51,237 nt of DNA from Cyclobacteriaceae bacterium (GTDB lineage Bacteria > Bacteroidota > Bacteroidia > Cytophagales > Cyclobacteriaceae). This document shows, in pieces, positions 30,741 to 40,052 of this stretch. The notes under the pieces were generated by a model. That model made no database searches, had not been told where the DNA came from, and worked only from the letters and a program-made list of their open reading frames with translations. Made by a program: the position numbers and the translations under genes. How positions within the stretch are numbered: the stretch's first letter is position 1; each line of letters begins with the position of its first letter. The stretch spans positions 1 to 51,237 of the forward strand of contig JAAUQL010000034.1 in the NCBI GenBank assembly GCA_012033595.1. Reading direction: 5' to 3'.

Positions 30741-30915
30741 TGAGGCAACTCATTGTTAAAATAACTGTCGCGAAAGACCGGGGGGCAGGCTGGCAACATT
30801 TTGAACAATTTTTTTCATTGAAATATCTGCGATCATATCGGTAGAGCAAGCGGGTCATTATTCTAATGGATCGGAATCAACCACAACACTGCTATCCGTC
30901 CGTCACAAAACAGCA

Positions 30916-33618
30916 TCAAATGTAACCCTTATTTCCATAAAAGCCGAAAACCCATTTTTTGACCATATCGACAGGAATAATGGTGAAAGCCACGGCAATA
31001 ATAATGAGCCACTCTGTGAGCAACAAGGGTTTGGATCGCAGTATTTCATCGCCTACATAAGTAATGATCACCTGAATAATGATGATGAGTGCCATTACCC
31101 GCAAAAACCCCGGGTTTTTCCGAATATTCTCCAGAAGGTTAAATTTTTCGGTACGGGCGTTAAATCCATTGAACAGGATCATTAGTATAAACAAATTGAA
31201 AAATGCGGCCATGAATACTTCGATATCGAACGCACCATTCCGAATAAAAAAATCTTTGAAAGCGGGAACAGTGAGAAACAACAGCGACACCACAGAAATA
31301 TAAATGCCGCCAGTAAGCACCGAGGCGATCATATAGGGGGATAATATGTTGGCATCGCGCTTAATGGGCGGTTCTTCCATATAGCGGCTTATGGCTGGCT
31401 CGCCGCCAAATGCAATGGCTGCCAGCGAATCCATAATAATGTTGATCCATAATAATTGGATGATCGTGAGCGGAAATTCCACACCAAAAAATGGTGCAAG
31501 CAGGGCGGTGAGCACGGCGGCGAGATTGACCGTGAGCTGAAATATTATAAACTTGCGTATGGATTTGAAAATGCTCCTGCCATATCTGATGGCATTGTTG
31601 ATAGACGAAAAGTTGTCGTCGAGAATGACAATATCGCTTGATTCTTTGGCCACTTCCGATCCATTGCCCATGGCAAAGCCCACATCGGCCATTTTTAGCG
31701 CGGGGGCGTCGTTGACGCCATCACCCGTCATACCCACCACAAGACCCTGAGACTGTGCGATACGCACCATCCTGCTTTTGTCGGTGGGCAAAGCACGGGC
31801 TACCACGCGTAGCCGCGGGAGCAATTCTACCAGTTGATCGTCGTCCATGGCATTCATTTCAGCGGACGAGAGTACAATATCTTCGGCATTTTTCAGCAGA
31901 CCCATTTCTTTGGCCAGGGCTATGGCTGTTCCTTTCCTGTCGCCGGTAATCATTACCACATTTATACCGGCGCGAAAATCATTGGCTATGGCATCTGCTG
32001 ATTCTTCTCTGATTTCATCAGAAATGCCGAGCGCACCGATCAATGTCAAATTTTTGGGGATCGATTTCTCCTTATCAATGCCTTCCGATCCATATGCCAG
32101 AGTGAGCAGGCGAATGCCCTTTTCGGCCAGACCATCTGCTGACTCCATTATTTTTTCTTCCTGATTTTTGTTCAGAGGCTGGCGTTGGCCGGTTTCATCG
32201 ATAAAGTGCGTGCAATTTTGCATCACTATTTCAGTAGCACCTTTTACCAGGGTAATGACAGGTTCTTCAAATACTGCCTTGAATTGATCGTCGCCTTCCA
32301 CTTCCGTGGCAGAAAATTTCCTTGAGCTGTCGAACCGGATGACGTTGCGATGCACAGACCGGCTATGAAAATAGCTGCGTTTTTCGGGCGATATAAATTT
32401 GACTATCGCTCTTTCGGAGCTATTGCCGCCTATGGGTTCTCCATTGGGATTTAACACACTAAAAGTATTCTCCAGAATGGCCAATCTTACCATCTCCTGG
32501 AGTTTTTCCGGAATGGCATCATAGCCCATATAGCTTTGACCATTTCCCGAAAGGAGGTATCGCGGTTCGAGACTGCCTTTGGTGAGGGTTCCCGTCTTGT
32601 CCGAAAACAATATATTGATACTTCCCGAAGTCTCGATTCCCAGCAGTTTACGCACCAAAACTTTCTCTGCCAGCATTTTCCGCATGTTTAGGCTCAGTAC
32701 AATGGCGATCATCATGGGCAGACCTTCGGGTACGGCAGCCACTACTATAATGATGGCCAGCACGATGGCATTCAGCAGGTCTTGCACCAATACACGCCAG
32801 TCCTGGAGATAGGTCAGGATCAGGTTTAAGTCAAAATCCTGGGCAATCACCACTCTGTTGAACATGAAAGAAATACCTATGATTGTAGCTGCGATGTAGC
32901 CAAATTTGCTGATGAGTGTAGCCAGATCGGCCAGTTTTACCTGCAGGGGCGAAAGCCTTTCGCTTTTAATGTTCAGCTCACGGTTCAGCTGCCCAAAAAT
33001 AGTGTTTTCACCAACTTGCTCTACTACGGCTACCGCCTCTCCTTCGTCCACCACCGAACCGCGAAATACCATGCGGCTATTGCTAAAGGGGCTATCGTCG
33101 TTTTTTCGTGGCTCTGTCGCCGGACTTTTCCTTATACTTTCAGGCTCGCCATTGAGCAATGCCTGGTTTACATGAAGCTCGCCATCAATGATCCGGGCGT
33201 CGGCAGGTACTTTATCGCCAGATTGAAGCAACAAAAAATCGCCCCTGACCAAATCGCCAATGTTTACTTTGGTAATGTTGCCATTGCGAAATACATTGCA
33301 TAGTATCCGTGATGCTTCTTGCTGTAGGTTGCGAAATGATGCTTCGTTTTTATATTCCGACAAGGTAGAAACCAATACCGCCAAAACTACAGCCAGACTG
33401 ATGGCCAGGGCCTCGTACCATTCGGTCATGCCAAAAAATGACAGCACCAACACCAGCCCCAGCGCAACACACAAAATGATAATGATAGGGTCTTTAAAAT
33501 TACCCACCAACTTAGACCATAAACTTTCCTGATTGGCCATTTCCAATTCGTTGCTTCCATACTTTGCCCTGTACAGTTGCACTTCAGCATTAGTTAGCCC
33601 TGTATGTGTATATTTCAT
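30916..33618 (-). CDS. Calcium-translocating P-type ATPase (P2 type)
   Basis: A 900-residue inner-membrane pump. Phosphorylation site D340 in FSDKTGTLTKG, M4 ion-site motif VVAAVPEGLP (E298), nucleotide-binding LVKGATEIV, hinge MTGDGVNDAPALKMADVGFAMG, and four to six C-terminal helices. The usual TGES actuator loop appears as NGEPE. PMCA/SERCA-like Ca2+ ATPases have this architecture; M6 sequence LLWINIIMDSLAA supports Ca2+ over other cations. It should export Ca2+ at the cost of ATP. Its start is 192 bp from a divergent gene at 33811. Confidence 0.92.
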   Translation of the reverse strand: MKYTHTGLTNAEVQLYRAKYGSNELEMANQESLWSKLVGNFKDPIIIILCVALGLVLVLSFFGMTEWYEALAISLAVVLAVLVSTLSEYKNEASFRNLQQEASRILCNVFRNGNITKVNIGDLVRGDFLLLQSGDKVPADARIIDGELHVNQALLNGEPESIRKSPATEPRKNDDSPFSNSRMVFRGSVVDEGEAVAVVEQVGENTIFGQLNRELNIKSERLSPLQVKLADLATLISKFGYIAATIIGISFMFNRVVIAQDFDLNLILTYLQDWRVLVQDLLNAIVLAIIIVVAAVPEGLPMMIAIVLSLNMRKMLAEKVLVRKLLGIETSGSINILFSDKTGTLTKGSLEPRYLLSGNGQSYMGYDAIPEKLQEMVRLAILENTFSVLNPNGEPIGGNSSERAIVKFISPEKRSYFHSRSVHRNVIRFDSSRKFSATEVEGDDQFKAVFEEPVITLVKGATEIVMQNCTHFIDETGQRQPLNKNQEEKIMESADGLAEKGIRLLTLAYGSEGIDKEKSIPKNLTLIGALGISDEIREESADAIANDFRAGINVVMITGDRKGTAIALAKEMGLLKNAEDIVLSSAEMNAMDDDQLVELLPRLRVVARALPTDKSRMVRIAQSQGLVVGMTGDGVNDAPALKMADVGFAMGNGSEVAKESSDIVILDDNFSSINNAIRYGRSIFKSIRKFIIFQLTVNLAAVLTALLAPFFGVEFPLTIIQLLWINIIMDSLAAIAFGGEPAISRYMEEPPIKRDANILSPYMIASVLTGGIYISVVSLLFLTVPAFKDFFIRNGAFDIEVFMAAFFNLFILMILFNGFNARTEKFNLLENIRKNPGFLRVMALIIIIQVIITYVGDEILRSKPLLLTEWLIIIAVAFTIIPVDMVKKWVFGFYGNKGYI

Positions 33619-33879
33619 TTAAACTAAGAAAATTGGTGCAGTAAAATTATACAATTATTCCAATCCATAACGATTGATCAATTTTAATATTCAATTTGAT
33701 TATTTTAATAATAATCATAAACAAAAGCCCGGCTTGTCCGATTTTTTCGAACGTCCATTGTACAAATTCGAACAATTATTTTTCTAAATGTTTTACATTT
33801 CATCCGCAAAATGCCTGATTTACAACCACCTATGGCGACTGGCATGGAATTGAAGCTGGCAACACACCAAACGAAAATC

Positions 33880-34185
33880 ATGAAAATACAACTGAAAGCC
33901 AATGAGCTGGTAGTGAAGGCCGGTAATAGCAGGTTGCTGAATGCCAGGGCCGTAGATGGAAAATTGATCGTGACCAATCAGGGGCTTTACTTTGTAGCCA
34001 AAGCACAAGTTGACCAACACTACAACATGAATGTGAGCCCGGAAGAGATCAGTGAATTGATTCCCTTCAATACCTGGAGCATTATTCCGAATGGACTCAG
34101 CCTGGTGAAAAAATCCGGAGAACGACTGCGATTTAAGGTGAAAAACCGAAGGAGTTGGGAAACACTCATCAACAAAATGTATTGA
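33880..34185 (+). CDS. GRAM/PH-like domain small protein
   Basis: From the ATG at 33880 (MKIQLKANELVVKAG) the protein has 101 residues; a longer frame from 33811 is less likely because its extra residues look non-conserved. The pattern GKLIVTNQGLYFVAK, then ISELIPFNTW and the C-terminal SGERLRFKVKNRRSWETLI is that of a single GRAM-like beta-barrel plus helix. Such domains bind lipids or proteins in eukaryotes; bacterial roles are unknown. No signal peptide. Stand-alone gene. Confidence 0.6.
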   Translation: MKIQLKANELVVKAGNSRLLNARAVDGKLIVTNQGLYFVAKAQVDQHYNMNVSPEEISELIPFNTWSIIPNGLSLVKKSGERLRFKVKNRRSWETLINKMY

Positions 34186-34566
34186 TTACAATTCTTGACT
34201 GGAAAATCTTCAATGCAGGGGTCGGATACGCATTATCCTTTACGATGCCCTTAGCTCGACCGGCTCCTAAGCGCTACCGCTAACCTGAACCATACGTTTT
34301 TCGGCCTTCATCGCTGCCTTTGATCAATTTCCTGACTTCTATATTTCCGGTGTGTTTGCATTGCGATTATGCCCGGACTGCTTGCTGGTTTTATCATGAA
34401 TGGCAAGGGTAGCTGGTGATTAGCGATGAAGGAGGAGCAGGTTGAAACCCGGTGCAGCGTGTATCACAAAAGCAGGCAATGAGGCATTGGATCATTTTTA
34501 AGGCTTGGAAGAAGCTGAAAAACCAATGATATCGACTATTTTTGACCTTATCATTTTTGTTCTGCT
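34186..34566. other. Intergenic region
   Basis: About 380 bp with no gene or RNA I can support. It must carry the promoter of the cupin-sulfatase pair. Confidence 0.4.
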
Positions 34567-34902
34567 ATGCCAACTGTAAAATTTGAACATACCCCGGCGC
34601 ATACCGTTCGCCCCGGACTGACACGCAAACTCATCTATGCTCAAAACTTAATGACAGCCATTCTTGATTTTACTGATGGCCCCTGGCTCGAAAGAGAAGC
34701 GCCTCATGCTCATGCTCATGAGCAAACGTCGTATGTGGCCAAGGGGGAAATCATTTTTTATTGCGAAGGAGAGGAGGATGCTCATTTGAAAGAAGGCGAC
34801 ATGTTTGTGGTGCCATCAGGCAAGCTGCATACCATCAGATTACTGAGCAATGAAGCGCGCCTGGTAGATAGTTTCACCCCTTTACGAAATGATTTTTTAT
34901 AG
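34567..34902 (+). CDS. Cupin domain protein
   Basis: A 111-residue single-domain cupin. Metal-binding residues are visible: the histidine cluster APHAHAHEQTSYV (motif 1, with the glutamate in EQ) and EGDMFVVPSGKLHTIR (motif 2, histidine near the end). Probably binds a divalent metal; function not assignable, though such small cupins often act as sugar-binding or dioxygenase-like enzymes. The sulfatase gene begins 15 bp downstream, so they are co-transcribed. Confidence 0.85.
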   Translation: MPTVKFEHTPAHTVRPGLTRKLIYAQNLMTAILDFTDGPWLEREAPHAHAHEQTSYVAKGEIIFYCEGEEDAHLKEGDMFVVPSGKLHTIRLLSNEARLVDSFTPLRNDFL

Positions 34903-34917
34903 TAAACAAGCAAGATC

Positions 34918-36390
34918 ATGATCAAGCGGTTTTTAATGTGTTTGCCCTGGGTAATTGTGGCATGTATGTCTTGCGATGCTCCTCAGAAAAGCCCAATCAA
35001 CAAGCCCAATATAGTTTTTATCCTGGCCGATGATTTGGGGTGGGCAGATTTGCCGATCTATGGCAATACCTTCAACGAAGCTCCCAATATCACCAAACTG
35101 GCCGATGAGGGCATGCGATTTGACAATGCGTATGCCGCATCTCCGGTTTGCTCACCGACCAGGGCGAGCATCCAGTCCGGACAGTATCCCGCCACAGTGG
35201 GGATCACCGATTTTATTACCGGCCACTGGCGACCATACGAAGAAGTGATCGTGCCCACAAACAGCACCCAATATTTACCATTGGAAAACATCATTTTTGC
35301 CGAAAGGCTCAAAGAAGCCGGGTATGCAACCGGATATGTTGGCAAATGGCACCTGGGGGGTGGAGAATTTAACCCCACCCGCCAGGGATACGATGAGCAG
35401 GCGGTCTATAATGGAGGCTCGTATTTCGAGTTTGGAAATAGAATGAGTCCCCCGCAGCAATTTGCGGATAGCGTGGTGCTTTCTGAAGCATTGACCGATT
35501 TGGGTCTTGACTTTATAGAAAAAAACAAGAAAAAACCATTCTTGCTTTTTTTGTCGCATTACGATGTGCATGTTCAACTCGATGCTCAGCAGGAGCTCAT
35601 CGATAAATATATGAACAAGCCCAAGGCAGATGGATATCCTTCGAATGCCGTATATGCCGCCATGGTAGAAAATATTGATCGAAGTGTGGGCAGGGTAACG
35701 GCGAGGTTGAAGGAGCTGGGCCTGGAGGACAATACCATTTTGGTTTTTTTCTCAGACAATGGCGGCTTGGTCAGCAGGTTTGATAAGGTGCCGCTGATTG
35801 CCGATTCGAAACAATACCTCTACGAAGGTGATACCTTGCTATATGTTGCTTCGTCTAATGGGCCATTGCGAGGAGAGAAAGGAACCTTGTACGAAGGCGG
35901 AATTCGCGAACCCTTTTTGGTGAAGTGGCCGGGTGTGGTAGCCGCCGGAGCGCTGAACCACTCCCTGGTGAGCAGTGTGGATTTTTATCCAACATTTCTT
36001 GATCTGGCCGGACTCAGCAACGATGGCAGACAGCAGCTCGATGGAAATAGTCTGATGCCTGTGCTCACCAGGCAGGTAGAAAATTACGACAGGACAATTT
36101 TTTGGCATTACCCGGTGTATCATCATCATGTGCCGGCCAGCGCGCTAAGGAAGGGCGATTTTAAACTGATAGAAAACCTGGTGGATGGATCGCTCGAATT
36201 GTATAATCTGAGAGAAGACGTTGGTGAAAAACAGGATTTGAGTGACTCGCTGACCGAAAAAACGGAGGAACTCTATGAAATTTTGAAAAACTGGCAGAAA
36301 GAAACCGGCGCAAAAATCCCTGTACCCAATCCCGATTTCGATGCAAAGCGAAGACACGAATGGGGCATTCACCCCGACAGGCAACAGTAG
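34918..36390 (+). CDS. Secreted type I sulfatase (lipoprotein)
   Basis: A 490-residue arylsulfatase-family hydrolase. The lipobox IVAC is followed by C16, predicting an outer-membrane or inner-membrane lipoprotein. The formylglycine site is C78-S-P-T-R (ASPVCSPTRASIQSG). Other metal and sulfate ligands are the ADDLGWAD pair of aspartates at 37-44, GKWHLGG near 142, and FFSDNGG near 280. The cysteine form needs an anaerobic/aerobic maturase encoded elsewhere; no anSME or formylglycine-generating enzyme is in the window. Likely desulfates polysaccharide. Co-transcribed with the cupin. Confidence 0.93.
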   Translation: MIKRFLMCLPWVIVACMSCDAPQKSPINKPNIVFILADDLGWADLPIYGNTFNEAPNITKLADEGMRFDNAYAASPVCSPTRASIQSGQYPATVGITDFITGHWRPYEEVIVPTNSTQYLPLENIIFAERLKEAGYATGYVGKWHLGGGEFNPTRQGYDEQAVYNGGSYFEFGNRMSPPQQFADSVVLSEALTDLGLDFIEKNKKKPFLLFLSHYDVHVQLDAQQELIDKYMNKPKADGYPSNAVYAAMVENIDRSVGRVTARLKELGLEDNTILVFFSDNGGLVSRFDKVPLIADSKQYLYEGDTLLYVASSNGPLRGEKGTLYEGGIREPFLVKWPGVVAAGALNHSLVSSVDFYPTFLDLAGLSNDGRQQLDGNSLMPVLTRQVENYDRTIFWHYPVYHHHVPASALRKGDFKLIENLVDGSLELYNLREDVGEKQDLSDSLTEKTEELYEILKNWQKETGAKIPVPNPDFDAKRRHEWGIHPDRQQ

Positions 36391-36399
36391 CCACATGCT

Positions 36400-37544
36400 C
36401 TAAGTAATGCTAACCCAGTCCTGTTTTTTATTGCTTTCTATGATGCTTTCGCACAATATCAATTCGCGTAAGCCATCGCGGAAGGTAGGGTAGGCGGGGA
36501 GGCTCTGATCACCCGACCAGATGGCGGCATATACTTCCCCAAACAATTGCCTGGAAGTATCGGGAAATCCCTCGTTGTGCCCACCGGGGAACGCCACCAG
36601 CGGTCTGCACGCTTCGTGCATCAGCGACGGGTCTCGCAGCAGCAGTCCATTGGGTGCATCGCGTTTGCCAAGCCATAGTTCATTGGGTTGTTCAGAGTTC
36701 CATGCAAAGCTTTGTTTTGAACCGGCAATTTCAATGCTCAGGCGGTTTTTTCGGCCTGCTGCTACCTGACTTACCGTTATAGCACCACGATTGCCGTTGC
36801 CAAATCTCAGCAATACATTGGCGTGGTCTTCGGTAGATATCCCCACTTCGACAAAATCTTCCGGTTTCAGTAACATTCCCGAATAGGTATCAATGGGTTT
36901 TAGGGGTTTTTTGCGCGTTTTGTGTACGGTATTCAAATCGGCCATTACTGCCACAATTTCCTGACCACTGATGTACTCCAGCAGGTCGAGAAGATGGGAG
37001 CCTATATCGGCAATGGCACGCGATTGACCAGACTGCCCGGGTTCCAGCCGCCAATTGTAATCTGTATCATAAAAAAGCCAGTCTTGCAGATAGCTTCCGA
37101 TTATGGAGTAGATTTCGCCGAGTTCACCTTTTTCCCGCATAATTTTCATCTGCCTGACCAAGGGATAGTACCTGATATTAAAATGTACTGCATTCACCAG
37201 CTTTTTGGCTTCAGCCAGCATCACCAGTTCGCGTGCTTCATCGATGGTGATGGCAAGCGGTTTTTCACATATCACGTGTTTGCCTGCTTCAAGGGCTTTT
37301 TTGGCCATAGCAAAGTGGAGATTGTTGGGGGTGCAAATATGGACGCTGTCTATGTCCATATCGAGCAGGCGGTCAAAGTTAGCGGTGTATTGCTCTATGC
37401 CAAGGTGCTGCGCTTTGGTCTGGGCGCTGAGTTCATCTTTGTCGCTAATGGCCACAACTTCGATATAGGGTATGCGTCGCAAAGCTTCTACATGTGCCGG
37501 GCCTATGAAACCAAGACCTGCTATGGCTACTTTAGTTTTTTCAT
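36400..37544 (-). CDS. Gfo/Idh/MocA family oxidoreductase (frameshifted as assembled)
   Basis: About 381 residues. The long open frame starts only at 37482 and lacks the Rossmann glycine motif. Adding one T to a T6 run (37536-37541) extends the gene to ATG 37544 and supplies MKKTKVAIAGLGFIGPAHVEALRR, which includes GLGFIG. NAD(P) binding follows, then the EKP motif (CEKPLAI) and a C-terminal beta-sheet domain. The family oxidises or reduces sugars and inositols. It is convergent with the sulfatase (9 bp apart) and likely sugar-related, but no substrate can be named. Confidence 0.9.
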
Positions 37545-37612
37545 TATAAAATAAGTGGTTAAAAGACCGGATGCCGAAGCTGAATATATGAATTTGTATG
37601 GTCAGACAAAGA

Positions 37613-37655
37613 ACAAACCTCAGACCTGGCGGGGTCAGGCAGGTCTGAGGTTTGT
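37613..37655. repeat. Long perfect hairpin (REP-like)
   Basis: ACAAACCTCAGACCTG (37613-37628) and its exact reverse complement (37640-37655) form a 16-bp stem with an 11-nt loop. It lies between the prolyl oligopeptidase stop and the start of the Gfo/Idh gene. No long T run follows on either strand, so it is more like an interspersed repetitive palindrome than a standard terminator. Confidence 0.75.
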
Positions 37656-37714
37656 CAGATTTGTCATATGATAGGGTGCTGTGCGCCGGGTCCCCGCTTT
37701 ATGAACGCCAGCTA

Positions 37715-39855
37715 TCAATATTTCAACGGAGATTGAACATTATAAAAAAAGAAAGACCAGATATCGGCGGCTTCTTCTATTATTTTTGCTGTTGGTTTTC
37801 CTGCTCCGTGTCCGGCTTTTGTTTCTATTCTGATCAGTACCGGATCGTCGCCTTGCTGGTTTTTTGCAGTTCAGCGGCAAATTTGAATGAGTGTGCCGGC
37901 ACTACCCTGTCGTCGTGGTCTCCGGTGGTGACCAGGGTCGCCGGATAGTTGGCTGGTTTTACATTGTGTACGGGGGAGTAGTTGAGCAGGTATTTGAACA
38001 TCTCTTCCGATTCATCAGCATTGCCATAGTCCGATGTCCATCCGGCACCGGAGGTAAAGCGGTGGTAGCGGACCATATCGAGCACCCCGACAGCGGGAAA
38101 TGCTACCCCGGCCAGGTCTGGTTGCTGGGTAATGGTGGCGCCGATCAGCAAGCCTCCGTTGGAACCCCCGGAAATGGCCAGGTGGTCTGTATCGGTATAA
38201 TTGTTATTTTTCAGATATAGGGCAGCCGCGATAAAGTCGTCAAAGACATTTTGCTTTTGCAGTTTGGTACCTGCCTTGTGCCACTCCTCGCCATATTCGC
38301 CTCCTCCACGCAGGTTGGGCTGGGCATAAATGCCGCCATTTTCCAGCAAGACGATACGCGACAAGCTAAAATTAGGGTTGAGGTTGACATTGAAGCCTCC
38401 ATAGGCATACAGAAAGGTGGGGTTGAGTCCGTTTTTGACCATTCCTTTTTTGTAGGTAATAAACATTGGTACCTTCGTGCCATCTTTCGATTCGTAAAAG
38501 ACCTGCTCGGTTTCATACGCTTCAGGATTAAAATCGATGTTTGGTTTCCAATAAAGGGTGGAATTGCCGGAGGCCATATCGAATTTGAAAATGCTGCCCG
38601 GATAGGTGAAAGAGGTAAAAGTATAGTACAAAACAGTATCGAGCCTCTCTGCGGAAAAACCACTCGCCGACCCGATAGCAGGCAACTGTACTTCGCGGAC
38701 CAATGCCCCCTGGTAGTTGTACTGCATTACCTTCGATTTCACATCTACCATATACGATGCAAATATAAATCCGCCACCGGTGCGGGCATCTAGTACGTTG
38801 TCCGTTTCTGGAATCAGGTTCTTCCAGTTTTCAGGAAGAGGATTGGCAAAGTCCGCTTCGACCACACGATTGTTTGGCGCATCCATGTTGGTGATTATCA
38901 ACAATCTGGAGCCTTCATTATCGAGCAGGCTATGGTCATGTTCAAATCCCTCTACTATGGGTATAATGGGGTTTTGTTCGTCTGCCAGGTCTTTGATGTA
39001 GAGCTCATTGCCACTGGTGCTTTCTGCGGCTGTAATCACCAGGTACCTTTCGTCTTCGGTCACCTGGGCGCTCACATAGCGTCGAGGGGTTTTTTCTCCG
39101 CCAAAAACCAACCTGTCTTCGGCCTGGGGCGTGCCCAGCTTGTGGAAGTAAAGCTTGTGGAACTGTGTTTTTCCAGAAAGTGCGCTGGCTTCTTTGGGTT
39201 TGTCGTAGCTGCTGTAGTAAAAGCCCTCGTTGCCTTGCCAGGCTAAGCCACCAAATTTTACATCGATAATGGTATCACCAACTATTTCATTTGATTTGGT
39301 TTCTCTTACGATAATTTTGTTCCAGTCGGAGCCGCTTTCTGAGATTTTGTAGGCCATCAGCGATCCGTCTTTGGTGAATTTTGTACCTGAAAGTGAGATG
39401 GTGCCATCCTTCGAAAATTTGTTGGGATCAATAAACACTTCTGCCTTGGCGGTGTCAAGTTCCGGCATACGATAGAGCACATATTGGTTTTGCAGGCCTG
39501 TATTTTTATAGAAATAATAGTAATCGCCATGCTTGTCTGGCGATCCCATTTTTTCGTAATTCCACAATTCCCGGAGCCGGTCTTTTATCTTGTTGCGAAA
39601 GGGTATTTTTTCCAGGTACCCGAAGGTCACCTCGTTTTGAGCCTTCACCCATTCGGCGGTTTCGGCAGATCGGTCATCTTCGAGCCAACGGTACGGATCG
39701 GCCACCTCGGTGCCAAAGTAGGTGTCGGTATGATTGCTGATTTTAGTTTCTGGATATTTCACTGGTATTTCCGGATAATGAGCAGATTGATGGTCTGGGG
39801 TGGAACAATAAAAAAAAACACCCGCCAATGCGGTAAAAATGATACTATTTTTCAT
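37715..39855 (-). CDS. Prolyl oligopeptidase family serine peptidase (frameshifted as assembled)
   Basis: About 713 residues with an N-terminal signal or lipoprotein-like segment (LAGVFFYCS). An N-terminal seven-bladed propeller precedes an S9 alpha/beta-hydrolase domain: serine in AISGGSNGGLL, aspartate in TGDHDDRVVP. As assembled the frame ends in SKATIRY because a T6 run (37860-37865) is one base short. Repair restores QQGDDPVLIRIETKAGHGAGKP, which contains the catalytic histidine, and ends at 37715. Cleaves short peptides after proline. Length with repair is normal for the family. Confidence 0.93.
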
Positions 39856-40052
39856 GCCTGAAGTGTTAAGCGTTCTTTATAAAAAAAATAAAGATAAGGG
39901 ATGAAATGATTTAGATGAAAAAATATGCCCCGGATTTTGAGTTTTTCGATATTGAAATTTGTTTGAGATTTGACCCTTGGGATTTGTCCTCCAAGCACCA
40001 AAAAACAAATAATGATCAAAAGCCAAAAGTCAAATGCTCAAAAGCTCCAATG

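Noticed and set aside
30741-30915. Fluoride (crcB) riboswitch upstream of the CLC gene
   Set aside because: I looked for the conserved crcB motif on the minus strand and did not find it.
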